5,947 bases of DNA from an uncultured Collinsella sp. (GTDB lineage: Bacteria > Actinomycetota > Coriobacteriia > Coriobacteriales > Coriobacteriaceae): contig CABUBY010000101.1 of NCBI GenBank assembly GCA_902489955.1, positions 1 through 5,947 of the forward strand, in the 5' to 3' direction. Both the position numbers and the translations under genes were made by a program. The notes beneath the pieces were generated by a model, which searched no databases, was not told where the DNA came from, and worked only from the letters and a program-made list of their open reading frames with translations. This document shows, in pieces, positions 1 to 4,911 of this stretch (the stretch's first letter is position 1; every line of letters begins with the position of its first letter).

Positions 1-151
1 CCCCGCCGCTCCCTGGGAATCCAATCCCGGTGCTGGCAGCCCCTTCGGCCATCAGGGCGCAGCCCCGAGCATCCCGCAGACCGAGGACGAGGCCAAGGCC
101 CTCATCCGCAGCGTCTTTGGCCAGGCCACCATTTTCAAGCCGGTGGAGTAG
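1..151 (+). CDS. dnaX: DNA polymerase III subunit gamma/tau, C-terminal end (partial)
   Basis: Only the last 49 codons are present, in the frame starting at base 2 and ending at TAG 149-151; the gene begins outside the window. The visible peptide has a Pro/Gly/Ala-rich stretch (PAPWESNPGAGSPFGHQGAA) followed by a short acidic-to-hydrophobic tail that contains DEAKALIRSVFG and ends TIFKPVE. A low-complexity linker followed by a small folded tail is how many DnaX (tau) proteins end. DnaX is the ATPase subunit of the clamp loader that puts the beta clamp on DNA. The identification leans mainly on context: ybaB and recR follow on the same strand, and dnaX-ybaB-recR is a widely conserved order. 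No catalytic motif lies inside the window, so the tail alone does not prove the name. The coding style matches ybaB and recR. No clear terminator follows the stop. Confidence 0.65.
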   Translation, partial: PAAPWESNPGAGSPFGHQGAAPSIPQTEDEAKALIRSVFGQATIFKPVE

Positions 152-172
152 CTGCGCAGGCGGGTATACTGC

Positions 173-646
173 TCAAGAAGAGGACCCCTTGTCCGGGCGC
201 ATCTGTATTTCGGACATGTGTAGTGTGGTGCCGCGTATCTCGCATTCGAGCAGACAGGTGCGTGACGGTCGGCCTAGGATGCTGAGGTCGATGCGATACG
301 TCGCATGGCTGTCCGTGTACTCGACTTGCTCGGCGTTAATGGTTGCTCCGATTGCCAAATAAACGCCTAGCTCGGCATCGACAATCTTGAAGTCCTTTAT
401 CTTGACCTTGAACTCTTGATAGAGGGACGGGCTGTTGTAGTAGACGGTTCGGGTTCCGTCGGTGCACTCATCGGTCGTCTCCCATTTGACGACGGGCTGG
501 TCCGAGCTGGCTATCAGCAGTTCTGCTCCAAAAGCTATGGCATGGGTGATGACAACCAGCAATGCCCAGCCGACAAAGAGATAGAGAACCACATATGCAA
601 CGGGGTGTTTTGAGCGGATGTTTTGGAGCGCGTTGGGGGCATTCAT
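173..646 (-). CDS. Small single-pass membrane protein of unknown function
   Basis: A 157-residue protein that I do not recognise. The start at 644-646 is supported by a good Shine-Dalgarno (GGAGG on the minus strand, 653-657) six bases upstream and a perfect TATAAT further upstream. Residues 1-15 are short and basic. Residues about 16-46 (containing VAYVVLYLFVGWALLVVITH) form one strong membrane helix. The rest, about 47-157, is polar and beta-like with Cys61, Cys131 and Cys135, and should lie on one face of the membrane; with a short positive N-terminus that would be outside the cell, so disulphides are possible. It ends in a Ser-rich tail. It is convergent with dnaX (21 bases between stops) and divergent from ybaB, so it is probably transcribed alone. 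Its base composition looks more AT-rich than the flanking genes and its codon use is less biased, which suggests a recent or poorly conserved insertion between dnaX and ybaB. No function is assigned. Confidence 0.75.
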   Translation of the reverse strand: MNAPNALQNIRSKHPVAYVVLYLFVGWALLVVITHAIAFGAELLIASSDQPVVKWETTDECTDGTRTVYYNSPSLYQEFKVKIKDFKIVDAELGVYLAIGATINAEQVEYTDSHATYRIDLSILGRPSRTCLLECEIRGTTLHMSEIQMRPDKGSSS

Positions 647-652
647 GGGGCA

Positions 653-686
653 CCTCCAAATTACTATCTATGGCAATCAAATTATA
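653..686 (-). promoter_or_regulatory. Promoter -10 and ribosome binding site of the 173-646 gene
   Basis: On the minus strand a perfect TATAAT lies at 681-686. It predicts a transcript start near 674 and a short leader of about 28 bases, which carries GGAGG at 653-657 before the ATG at 644-646. At the expected -35 position (about 704-709) the sequence reads AGGCGG, which does not match TTGACA, so the promoter is either -10 dependent or needs an activator. The very good fit of -10, RBS and start is the main reason to accept this gene as real. Confidence 0.5.
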
Positions 687-788
687 CCCTGCCGCCATGT
701 GCGCCGCCTCGAGCAGCGGTTCGGCATTTAGCTATTTAGTGGCGCACATGAAATGCCGGATTCGGCTCTACTAGATTGAGTGTGCGAT

Positions 789-823
789 ATTATGCAACCT
801 TGCATAATTCGACCTTGCATAAT
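789..823. repeat. Perfect 20-bp palindrome plus a third direct half-site (operator-like)
   Basis: Bases 789-808 read ATTATGCAACCTTGCATAAT: two 9-base arms, ATTATGCAA and TTGCATAAT, around a CC centre. A third copy of the arm, TTGCATAAT, lies at 815-823, inside a 12-base direct repeat ACCTTGCATAAT (797-808 and 812-823) with a 15-base period. A dimer-binding operator with a neighbouring half-site is the simplest reading. It lies between two divergent genes and could serve either one. The protein that would bind is not identified; the half-site is loosely similar to AT-rich arginine-repressor half-sites, but the arm orientation does not fit that family well. Confidence 0.55.
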
Positions 824-901
824 CTTTGAGTGCGGTTTGTATTGGAGGACATGTATATCGACTGAGGTAACACGTCCGCCCCGCTCTCTCGCCGCGCGCC
901 G

Positions 902-910
902 TGGTACGAT
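902..910 (+). promoter_or_regulatory. Probable extended -10 promoter for ybaB-recR
   Basis: TGGTACGAT at 902-910 fits the extended -10 pattern TGN followed by a TATAAT-like hexamer (TACGAT, four of six matches). No good -35 is seen at 881-887. The predicted start is near 917, giving a leader of about 70 bases to the ybaB ATG. Because dnaX is cut off by an opposing gene, ybaB-recR needs a promoter of its own, which supports this call. Confidence 0.4.
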
Positions 911-937
911 TTTTGAGTTTGAAAGTCCCGCCGTGCT

Positions 938-972
938 CCGGCTGCCCTTGCAGCTCGGCGTGCGGCCGCACG
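938..972 (+). promoter_or_regulatory. Structured ybaB leader: hairpin plus 14-bp palindrome before the RBS
   Basis: Two potential stems lie in the leader. The first is CCG-GCTGC (938-945), loop CCTT, then GCAGC-T-CGG (950-958) with one bulged T. The second is the perfect 14-base palindrome CGTGCGGCCGCACG (959-972), which could fold as a 5-bp stem with a GGCC loop. The second ends one base before the AAAGGAG ribosome binding site (974-980), so folding could affect translation initiation. There is no T-run, so neither is a terminator. Confidence 0.35.
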
Positions 973-985
973 TAAAGGAGCCATC

Positions 986-1306
986 ATGGCCGGTATGAAC
1001 ATGCAGCAGATGATGAAGCAGGCTCGCAAGATGCAGGAGCAGCTTGCCGCCGCGCAGGAGAACCTCAAGTCCCAGACCGTCGACGCCTCTGCCGGCGGCG
1101 GCATGGTCAAGGTGACCGTTAACGGCGAGATGGAGCTCGTCAACCTCACCATCGATCCCGATGCGCTCGATCCCGAGGACGTCGATATGCTGCAGGATAT
1201 GATCATGGCTGCCGTCAACGAGGCCGTCCGCGGCGTCAACGAGCTCGCCAACAAGCAGATGGGCGCCATCACCGGCGGCCTCAACATCCCGGGCATGCCG
1301 TTCTAA
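986..1306 (+). CDS. ybaB: YbaB/EbfC family nucleoid-associated protein
   Basis: A 106-residue protein, the usual length for the family. YbaB/EbfC proteins are small dimers that bind DNA and associate with the nucleoid; the gene sits next to recR in most bacteria and has been linked to DNA repair. Sequence features: an N-terminal amphipathic helix rich in Met, Gln and Lys (MNMQQMMKQARKMQEQLAAAQ, about residues 4-24); a central beta region with the family signature GGGMVKVTVNGEMELVNLTIDPD (about 37-59); then an acidic segment and a C-terminal helix (about 65-92); and a Gly/Met-rich tail ending IPGMPF. The start is set by AAAGGAG (974-980), five bases before the ATG. It is followed after 13 bases by recR and is very likely co-transcribed with it. 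Nothing is broken or unusual in the protein. Confidence 0.96.
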   Translation: MAGMNMQQMMKQARKMQEQLAAAQENLKSQTVDASAGGGMVKVTVNGEMELVNLTIDPDALDPEDVDMLQDMIMAAVNEAVRGVNELANKQMGAITGGLNIPGMPF

Positions 1307-1319
1307 GACACGCATATAT

Positions 1320-1916
1320 ATGAGTGCCAACCACAGTCTGCAAAAACTGCTCGATGAGCTGGGCCGTCTGCCGGGCATTGGTCCCAAGTCGGCCCAGCGC
1401 ATCGCCTATTACCTGTTGGAGGCTGACGCCGAGGAGGCGCGCCGCCTGGCCGAGGCCATCCTGGAGGTTAAGCAGGAGGTCCACTTTTGCAGCCGTTGCT
1501 TTAACTACGCCACGGCCGACGAGTGCTCCATCTGCCAGGATTCGATGCGCGACACCACTCGCATTTGCGTGGTGGGCGAGCCGCGCGATGTCCAGGCGAT
1601 CGAGCGCACGGGCAGCTACCACGGTCTCTACCACGTATTGGGCGGCGTGATCAGCCCCATGGACAAGATTGGTCCCGAGCAGCTGCACATCCGCGAGCTG
1701 CTGGCGCGTTTGGGCCACGAGGATATCCATGAGGTCATCATCGCCACCAACCCCAATATTGAGGGCGAGACCACGGCGAGCTACCTGGCCCGCACTATCA
1801 AGCCGCTGGGCGTTGAGGTGTCGCGTCTGGCAAGCGGCCTGCCCGTGGGCGGCGACCTGGAGTATGCCGACGAGCTTACGCTTGGGCGTGCCATCGAGGC
1901 CCGTCGCACGATTTAG
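1320..1916 (+). CDS. recR: Recombination mediator protein RecR
   Basis: A 198-residue protein, full length for RecR. RecR works with RecO (and RecF) to load RecA onto single-stranded DNA coated with SSB during gap repair, forming a ring around DNA. Domains in order: N-terminal helix-hairpin-helix (about residues 5-35, with LPGIGPKSAQRIAYYLL); a four-cysteine zinc finger with Cys57, Cys60, Cys69 and Cys72 (CSRC...CSIC); a Toprim domain (about 80-170, starting ICVVGEPRDVQAIE and including the HVLGGVISPMDKIGP segment); and the C-terminal GLPVGGDLEYADELTLGRAI motif typical of RecR. All zinc ligands are present. The ATG at 1320 puts the protein in register with family members, yet no Shine-Dalgarno lies in the 13 bases after the ybaB stop (sequence GACACGCATATAT), so translation probably depends on ribosomes finishing ybaB. 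Confidence 0.98.
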   Translation: MSANHSLQKLLDELGRLPGIGPKSAQRIAYYLLEADAEEARRLAEAILEVKQEVHFCSRCFNYATADECSICQDSMRDTTRICVVGEPRDVQAIERTGSYHGLYHVLGGVISPMDKIGPEQLHIRELLARLGHEDIHEVIIATNPNIEGETTASYLARTIKPLGVEVSRLASGLPVGGDLEYADELTLGRAIEARRTI

Positions 1917-1953
1917 GTGGCGAGCCTGCTCCTGCCGTATGTTTTCCTCGCGA

Positions 1954-1983
1954 CGCACGGGGTAGTCATAATTTCCCCGTGCG
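1954..1983 (+). terminator. Possible terminator hairpin after recR
   Basis: CGCACGGGG (1954-1962) and CCCCGTGCG (1975-1983) form a perfect 9-bp, GC-rich stem with a 12-base AT-rich loop. It lies 38 bases after the recR stop, where the ybaB-recR transcript would be expected to end. The following bases (ACTGTAAGTTTG) lack a proper T-run, so it is either a weak intrinsic terminator or an mRNA-stabilising 3' hairpin. Confidence 0.45.
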
Positions 1984-1991
1984 ACTGTAAG

Positions 1992-2017
1992 TTTGTTGTG
2001 CAACAAAGATGCTTTGT
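1992..2017. repeat. Overlapping, mutually exclusive inverted repeats
   Basis: TTTGTTG (1992-1998) pairs with CAACAAA (2001-2007), while ACAAAG (2003-2008) can instead pair with CTTTGT (2012-2017) around ATG. The two pairings share bases 2003-2007, so only one can form at a time in RNA; in DNA they could be adjacent protein sites. The centre GTTGTGCAAC (1995-2004) recurs as GTTGCGCAAC at 2068-2077, just upstream of the probable promoter. Confidence 0.4.
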
Positions 2018-2067
2018 ATCCGCTTATCGCATGGATGCTTCCACTCGCATCCTTAATTTGCCCATTC

Positions 2068-2077
2068 GTTGCGCAAC
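2068..2077. promoter_or_regulatory. Palindrome GTTGCGCAAC, candidate operator
   Basis: A perfect 10-base palindrome lies in the -35 region of the probable operon promoter. A near-identical copy (GTTGTGCAAC, 1995-2004) lies exactly 73 bases upstream, close to seven helical turns. The pairing and position suggest an operator for a dimeric regulator, possibly binding co-operatively. No regulator gene is in the window. Confidence 0.35.
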
Positions 2078-2099
2078 CTTTTGGGTTCGCTGATACACT
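2069..2099 (+). promoter_or_regulatory. Probable promoter of the three-gene signalling operon
   Basis: TGATACACT at 2091-2099 fits an extended -10 (TGN plus TACACT, four of six matches). A possible -35, TTGCGC at 2069-2074, is 19 bases away, longer than ideal. The predicted transcript start is about 2105-2106, almost exactly at an ATG (2105) that is in frame with the gene starting at 2162. The -35 overlaps the GTTGCGCAAC palindrome. Confidence 0.4.
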
Positions 2100-2121
2100 C
2101 AAATATGGATTCGAATGAATG

Positions 2122-2146
2122 CGCCGCTTCTGAGCGGCGTGTTTTT
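2122..2146 (+). terminator. Intrinsic terminator or attenuator directly before the operon's first RBS
   Basis: CGCCGCT (2122-2128), loop TCTG, AGCGGCG (2133-2139), then TG and five T's (2142-2146): a compact textbook intrinsic terminator. It lies after the probable promoter and ends three bases before GGAGGAG (2150-2156), the binding site of the gene at 2162. It is too far from recR (over 200 bases) to be that gene's natural terminator. It would stop most transcripts before the kinase operon unless something prevents folding, hence the attenuator reading. Confidence 0.6.
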
Positions 2147-2161
2147 GTTGGAGGAGAACGC

Positions 2162-3067
2162 ATGCGGCCCGGTGGCACTCAGACAAAGCGCGGCGCCGCG
2201 GTGCGCATGCGACGCCGACTGGGCTTGGCGCCGCGGGCGTACGCACTGCTGTCTTGCTCGCTGGTGCTGGTCATAGCTGGCGTTTCTGCCTATGGCATGA
2301 CCGTGCCGTCCATGATGCAGGCACATGCCGCACGCGAACCGCGCGTGGGGCATGAGGTCAAAAGTGACCTGGGCACCACGACTGGATATGCTTGGGCAAG
2401 TGTGGTCGCGCATATTGTGTTTGGCACCGACGACGCGGACGGCGCCGAGGCCCCGGACAACGAAGTCACGCTTGCCAATGGCAAAACCATCGTGCTCACC
2501 AACACCAAGATCATCGATCGGTTGTCCAACAATAGCGTGGCGGCAACGGTGAATAAGGTCGAGCAGCAGAAGGAGCAGGACGCCCAGCAGTCCGGAAAGC
2601 CCGGTAGCTCGGATACTTCTGGCTCCGGCTCGGATTCGTCGAGTTCGGGCGGCGGCTCTGGGTCGGGTTCCTCTGCCGGAGGGTCTGGAAACGGCGGCTC
2701 GACGGGCGGCAACACTGACAACGATGCAAACTCCGGTGGCCTTTCCGCTGCTGAGGAAGAGAGCATTCACAGTTGGCTTGTGACCAAGTACAACATGCTC
2801 GACGGCTATGTTTCTCGTGCCAATGACGTGGTTTCGACCTATAACTCTACGGGAGATCCCAGGCCGTGCGACAGCCTGGTCGGGGAGATGTTTGTCATTC
2901 GAGCCGAGTTCGGTCGTCAGACATTCTCGCCCCGGTCAAAGTGGTATCAGCAGTATGCCAATCTGTGGGGCTGTTACACCAACCTATGTCAATGGGTCGG
3001 CCATTACGGCGATGATGACGTCGCGCTCGGTAACTTCAACAATAACGTGGCGGCGCTTGCCCTATGA
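2162..3067 (+). CDS. Membrane-anchored or secreted protein with Ser/Gly-rich linker
   Basis: A 301-residue protein, not recognised as a named family. The ATG at 2162 is chosen because GGAGGAG (2150-2156) lies five bases before it; the frame is open further upstream, including an in-frame ATG at 2105. Layout: a basic N-terminus (1-25, many Arg); a hydrophobic helix (about 26-46, ALLSCSLVLVIAGVSAYGM) that is a membrane anchor or signal peptide (AHA-AR at 54-58 is a possible cleavage site); a small domain (about 60-140) with EVTLANGKTIVLTNTKIIDRL; a Ser/Gly-rich linker (about 144-193); and a C-terminal helical, aromatic domain (about 194-301) with Cys236, Cys271 and Cys276. Most of the protein should be outside the cell. 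Its stop overlaps the start of the kinase gene (ATGA), so the two are translationally coupled. A surface sensor or an anchored substrate of the kinase is an inference from context. Confidence 0.85.
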   Translation: MRPGGTQTKRGAAVRMRRRLGLAPRAYALLSCSLVLVIAGVSAYGMTVPSMMQAHAAREPRVGHEVKSDLGTTTGYAWASVVAHIVFGTDDADGAEAPDNEVTLANGKTIVLTNTKIIDRLSNNSVAATVNKVEQQKEQDAQQSGKPGSSDTSGSGSDSSSSGGGSGSGSSAGGSGNGGSTGGNTDNDANSGGLSAAEEESIHSWLVTKYNMLDGYVSRANDVVSTYNSTGDPRPCDSLVGEMFVIRAEFGRQTFSPRSKWYQQYANLWGCYTNLCQWVGHYGDDDVALGNFNNNVAALAL

Positions 3068-4908
3068 TGACCGATCTTGCATCCACCACACCACAATCGC
3101 TCGGTCGCGATCCCATGGTCGGCCTGCGCCTGGCGCGTGTCGACGGGTTTGAGCCGGCCATTGCGCTCGGCCAGGACGAACTGCCTGCCTATCTGCGTCG
3201 TTTTACGATACTGTTTGCCGACGATGCCACCATGCGCCGTGGCGGTATCGGCCGCGTGACGCGTGCTGTCAACGCCCAAGGCGAGGCCGTAGCACTCAAA
3301 CAGCTCATCTTGCCGACGCGCGATGAGTTTGACGACGATGCCGCCCATGAGTCGCTGGTCGCCAAGTTCAAAGCGGCATTTCGCGAGGAATATGAATGCC
3401 ATCGCGCCCTTTCGGGCCTTAAGGGCTTTCCCCGCCTCTATGGCTGGGGCGAGGTTGACGGTGTGCCTGCAATTGTCATGGAATGGGTCGAGGGCGAGAC
3501 GCTCGCCCGCTTGCGCTCGCGACTTGCCGTGGACGATGCCGGACGCCTATCGCCGCTTGTGGCGGCGCGCTTGGGGCGCGACCTGTTCGACCTGCTCTGC
3601 CGCATGAGCCTGGTGGGGGAGGGCTTTGTCCATCGCGATATCTCGCCCGCTAATATTATGGTGCGTACGGCGCGTCTACCGCTTGACCGGCAGCTTGCCG
3701 AGGGCACCTTTGACCTGTGCCTGATCGACTTTGGCTCGTCGCTGGCGCTCGAGCCTGCGTCGGCCGTGGCCGGTACCGGCGGCAAGGCGTCGTTTACCGA
3801 GCGCTATGCCACGCTGCGTCGCGCGACGGTGGCCTACGCTCCGCCCGAGATGCTCACCGACGATATTCCCGACTTGCGCGCTTTGCGTATGTCGCCGGCG
3901 ATCGACGTCTATGCCGCGGCAAGCACGGTTTACGAGCTCATTGCCGGCGTCGCGCCATACGAAGCCGCGCCGAGCACTTCGGGCACCTCGGGTTCGCGCA
4001 AAAAGACGCGCGACATCGCGAGCCCCTACCGTCTCAAGATGGACACGCGGCCCGACTATCCCATTGGTGCCCATGCGCCCGGTTGTGATTTGACTCAGCT
4101 GCTTCGTCGTGAGCCCGATGTGGCGCTCGCCGCGGCCGAGCAGGCCCAGCAGCTGGGGCTTGAGCCGGATTCCGAGGAGCTACGCGATGCGCTGGCGTTT
4201 GTCGATGCCCAGCTGTTCGACGTGGTGATGGCCTGTCTGTCCAGCCATCAAAAAGATCGTCCCGAGCCGGCGGCGGTCGAGGCGGCGCTCTCGGCGTTTT
4301 GTGACCACTATGCGCAAAATGTCGGTCGTTCGCTCCGCGGCGAGCCGCTCACGCCGTGCCCCATGGATGCGTCCGGCCGCGCGGTTCGTCGCGCGCTGAT
4401 GGTCGGCGCGGCGGTCGTCTGTGGTGTGGTTTGGGCTGTGGTCGTGGTTTCGGCCGCGCTGCTGGCGTCGGGCGCTCGCGTGACGGCGACTTTGGGATCG
4501 CTCGTGTGGTCTGGGCCACTACCGGGTATTATTGCCGCACTGGCGTTGGCGCTACCAGGCATGGCCGGCGTTGCCGCGGGGGCACTTGCGCGCGATCGGC
4601 GCTCGGGGTTCCTGCAGGGTGTGCTTGCGCTTTCTGCCTGCGAGGCTCCGGTGCTGGTTGTGGCTGCATGTAGCGTATTTTCCCAACGCGCCGTGATGGG
4701 CGGCCTTGTTGCCGCTCTGGTTGCAACCTATACGCTTACGTGGTTTTTGCTTGCGATGGGCTTTGCCTTTGAACTTCCCGTTTCGGCACCGCGACGCACA
4801 AAAGCCCAGATGGCGACTCCGCTTGCCGGTGGAGCCGCAGCTGCCCGTACTTTTGGCGGACCTGTCGAAGTATCGTCCGATTCTATTTCTACGACCAAGG
4901 AGGCCTAG
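3064..4908 (+). CDS. Ser/Thr protein kinase with C-terminal multi-pass membrane domain
   Basis: A 614-residue Hanks-type protein kinase: it transfers phosphate from ATP to Ser/Thr on proteins. Motifs: a glycine loop RRGGIGRV (58-65, first Gly replaced by Arg); VALK with the ATP-binding Lys79; a helix-C Glu at 108/109; HRDISPAN with catalytic Asp192 and Asn197; DFG at 222-224; an activation segment with several Thr/Ser (T238, S243, T245, T250, T255); YAPPE at 258-262; Asp281 in DVYAAAS; and a late Arg399. The C-lobe has a long insertion (about 298-390). Residues about 446-568 form roughly four membrane helices, then a 45-residue Ser/Thr/Ala-rich tail. The kinase domain is therefore cytoplasmic and N-terminal. 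There are no PASTA repeats and no large outside domain, unlike PknB/PrkC. All catalytic residues are present, so it should be active. The start overlaps the previous stop (ATGA); a second ATG follows at once, and there is no clear SD. The FHA gene follows after 3 bases. Confidence 0.95.
   Translation: MMTDLASTTPQSLGRDPMVGLRLARVDGFEPAIALGQDELPAYLRRFTILFADDATMRRGGIGRVTRAVNAQGEAVALKQLILPTRDEFDDDAAHESLVAKFKAAFREEYECHRALSGLKGFPRLYGWGEVDGVPAIVMEWVEGETLARLRSRLAVDDAGRLSPLVAARLGRDLFDLLCRMSLVGEGFVHRDISPANIMVRTARLPLDRQLAEGTFDLCLIDFGSSLALEPASAVAGTGGKASFTERYATLRRATVAYAPPEMLTDDIPDLRALRMSPAIDVYAAASTVYELIAGVAPYEAAPSTSGTSGSRKKTRDIASPYRLKMDTRPDYPIGAHAPGCDLTQLLRREPDVALAAAEQAQQLGLEPDSEELRDALAFVDAQLFDVVMACLSSHQKDRPEPAAVEAALSAFCDHYAQNVGRSLRGEPLTPCPMDASGRAVRRALMVGAAVVCGVVWAVVVVSAALLASGARVTATLGSLVWSGPLPGIIAALALALPGMAGVAAGALARDRRSGFLQGVLALSACEAPVLVVAACSVFSQRAVMGGLVAALVATYTLTWFLLAMGFAFELPVSAPRRTKAQMATPLAGGAAAARTFGGPVEVSSDSISTTKEA
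4897..4903 (+). promoter_or_regulatory. Ribosome binding site of the FHA-domain gene
   Basis: AAGGAGG, a full-strength Shine-Dalgarno, lies eight bases before the ATG at 4912 and inside the last codons of the kinase gene. It fixes the start of the FHA gene. It also contrasts with the kinase start, which has no such site, suggesting the FHA protein can be made in larger amounts than the kinase. Confidence 0.8.
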
Positions 4909-4911
4909 GTC

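Larger units (their letters stand above)
647..985. other. Intergenic region between the minus-strand gene and ybaB
   Basis: This 339-base divergent gap holds no convincing protein gene; its open frames lack a ribosome binding site or run into ybaB out of frame. It contains, in order: the minus-strand RBS and -10; a weak inverted repeat CGGCATTT (722-729) / AAATGCCG (751-758) with a 21-base loop; the palindrome and third half-site at 789-823; an extended -10 for ybaB at 902-910; and a structured GC-rich ybaB leader. The AT-rich core (about 770-860) contrasts with the surrounding GC-rich DNA, as expected for a control region. Confidence 0.6.
1917..2161 (+). other. Regulatory intergenic region between recR and the signalling operon
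   Basis: These 245 bases hold no gene. They contain a 9-bp hairpin after recR (1954-1983), a cluster of overlapping inverted repeats (1992-2017), a small inverted repeat GGATGC (2033-2038) / GCATCC (2047-2052), the palindrome GTTGCGCAAC (2068-2077), an extended -10 (2091-2099), and a terminator hairpin (2122-2146) directly before the RBS (2150-2156) of the next gene. Several are listed separately. Confidence 0.6.

Noticed and set aside
722..758. Inverted repeat CGGCATTT / AAATGCCG as a terminator
   Set aside because: The stem is only 8 bp with a 21-base loop and no T-run, and it lies upstream of both divergent genes rather than after one.
845..865. Tiny frame ATG-TAT-ATC-GAC-TGA behind GGAGG, as a leader peptide
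   Set aside because: The SD is only two bases from the ATG, too close for efficient initiation, and the predicted ybaB transcript starts downstream of it.
780..998. Plus-strand frame (72 codons, GTG start) upstream of ybaB
   Set aside because: It has no ribosome binding site, crosses the operator-like palindrome and the ybaB leader, and runs into ybaB out of frame.
2069..2161. Start of the first operon protein at TTG 2069
   Set aside because: The TTG falls in the promoter region without an SD, while ATG 2162 has a strong SD at the right distance. ATG 2105 is kept only as an alternative for a leaderless mRNA.
1281..2246. Long minus-strand open frame (321 codons) opposite recR
   Set aside because: It lies antisense to a clear recR and continues through the regulatory gap. 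Long antisense frames are common opposite GC-rich genes; its protein is low in recognisable motifs and it has no convincing RBS.
2243..2260. Lipoprotein box (ALLSC) in the first operon protein
   Set aside because: The Cys lies at the start of the hydrophobic helix, not after it, and Leu at the -2 position does not fit the usual lipobox.
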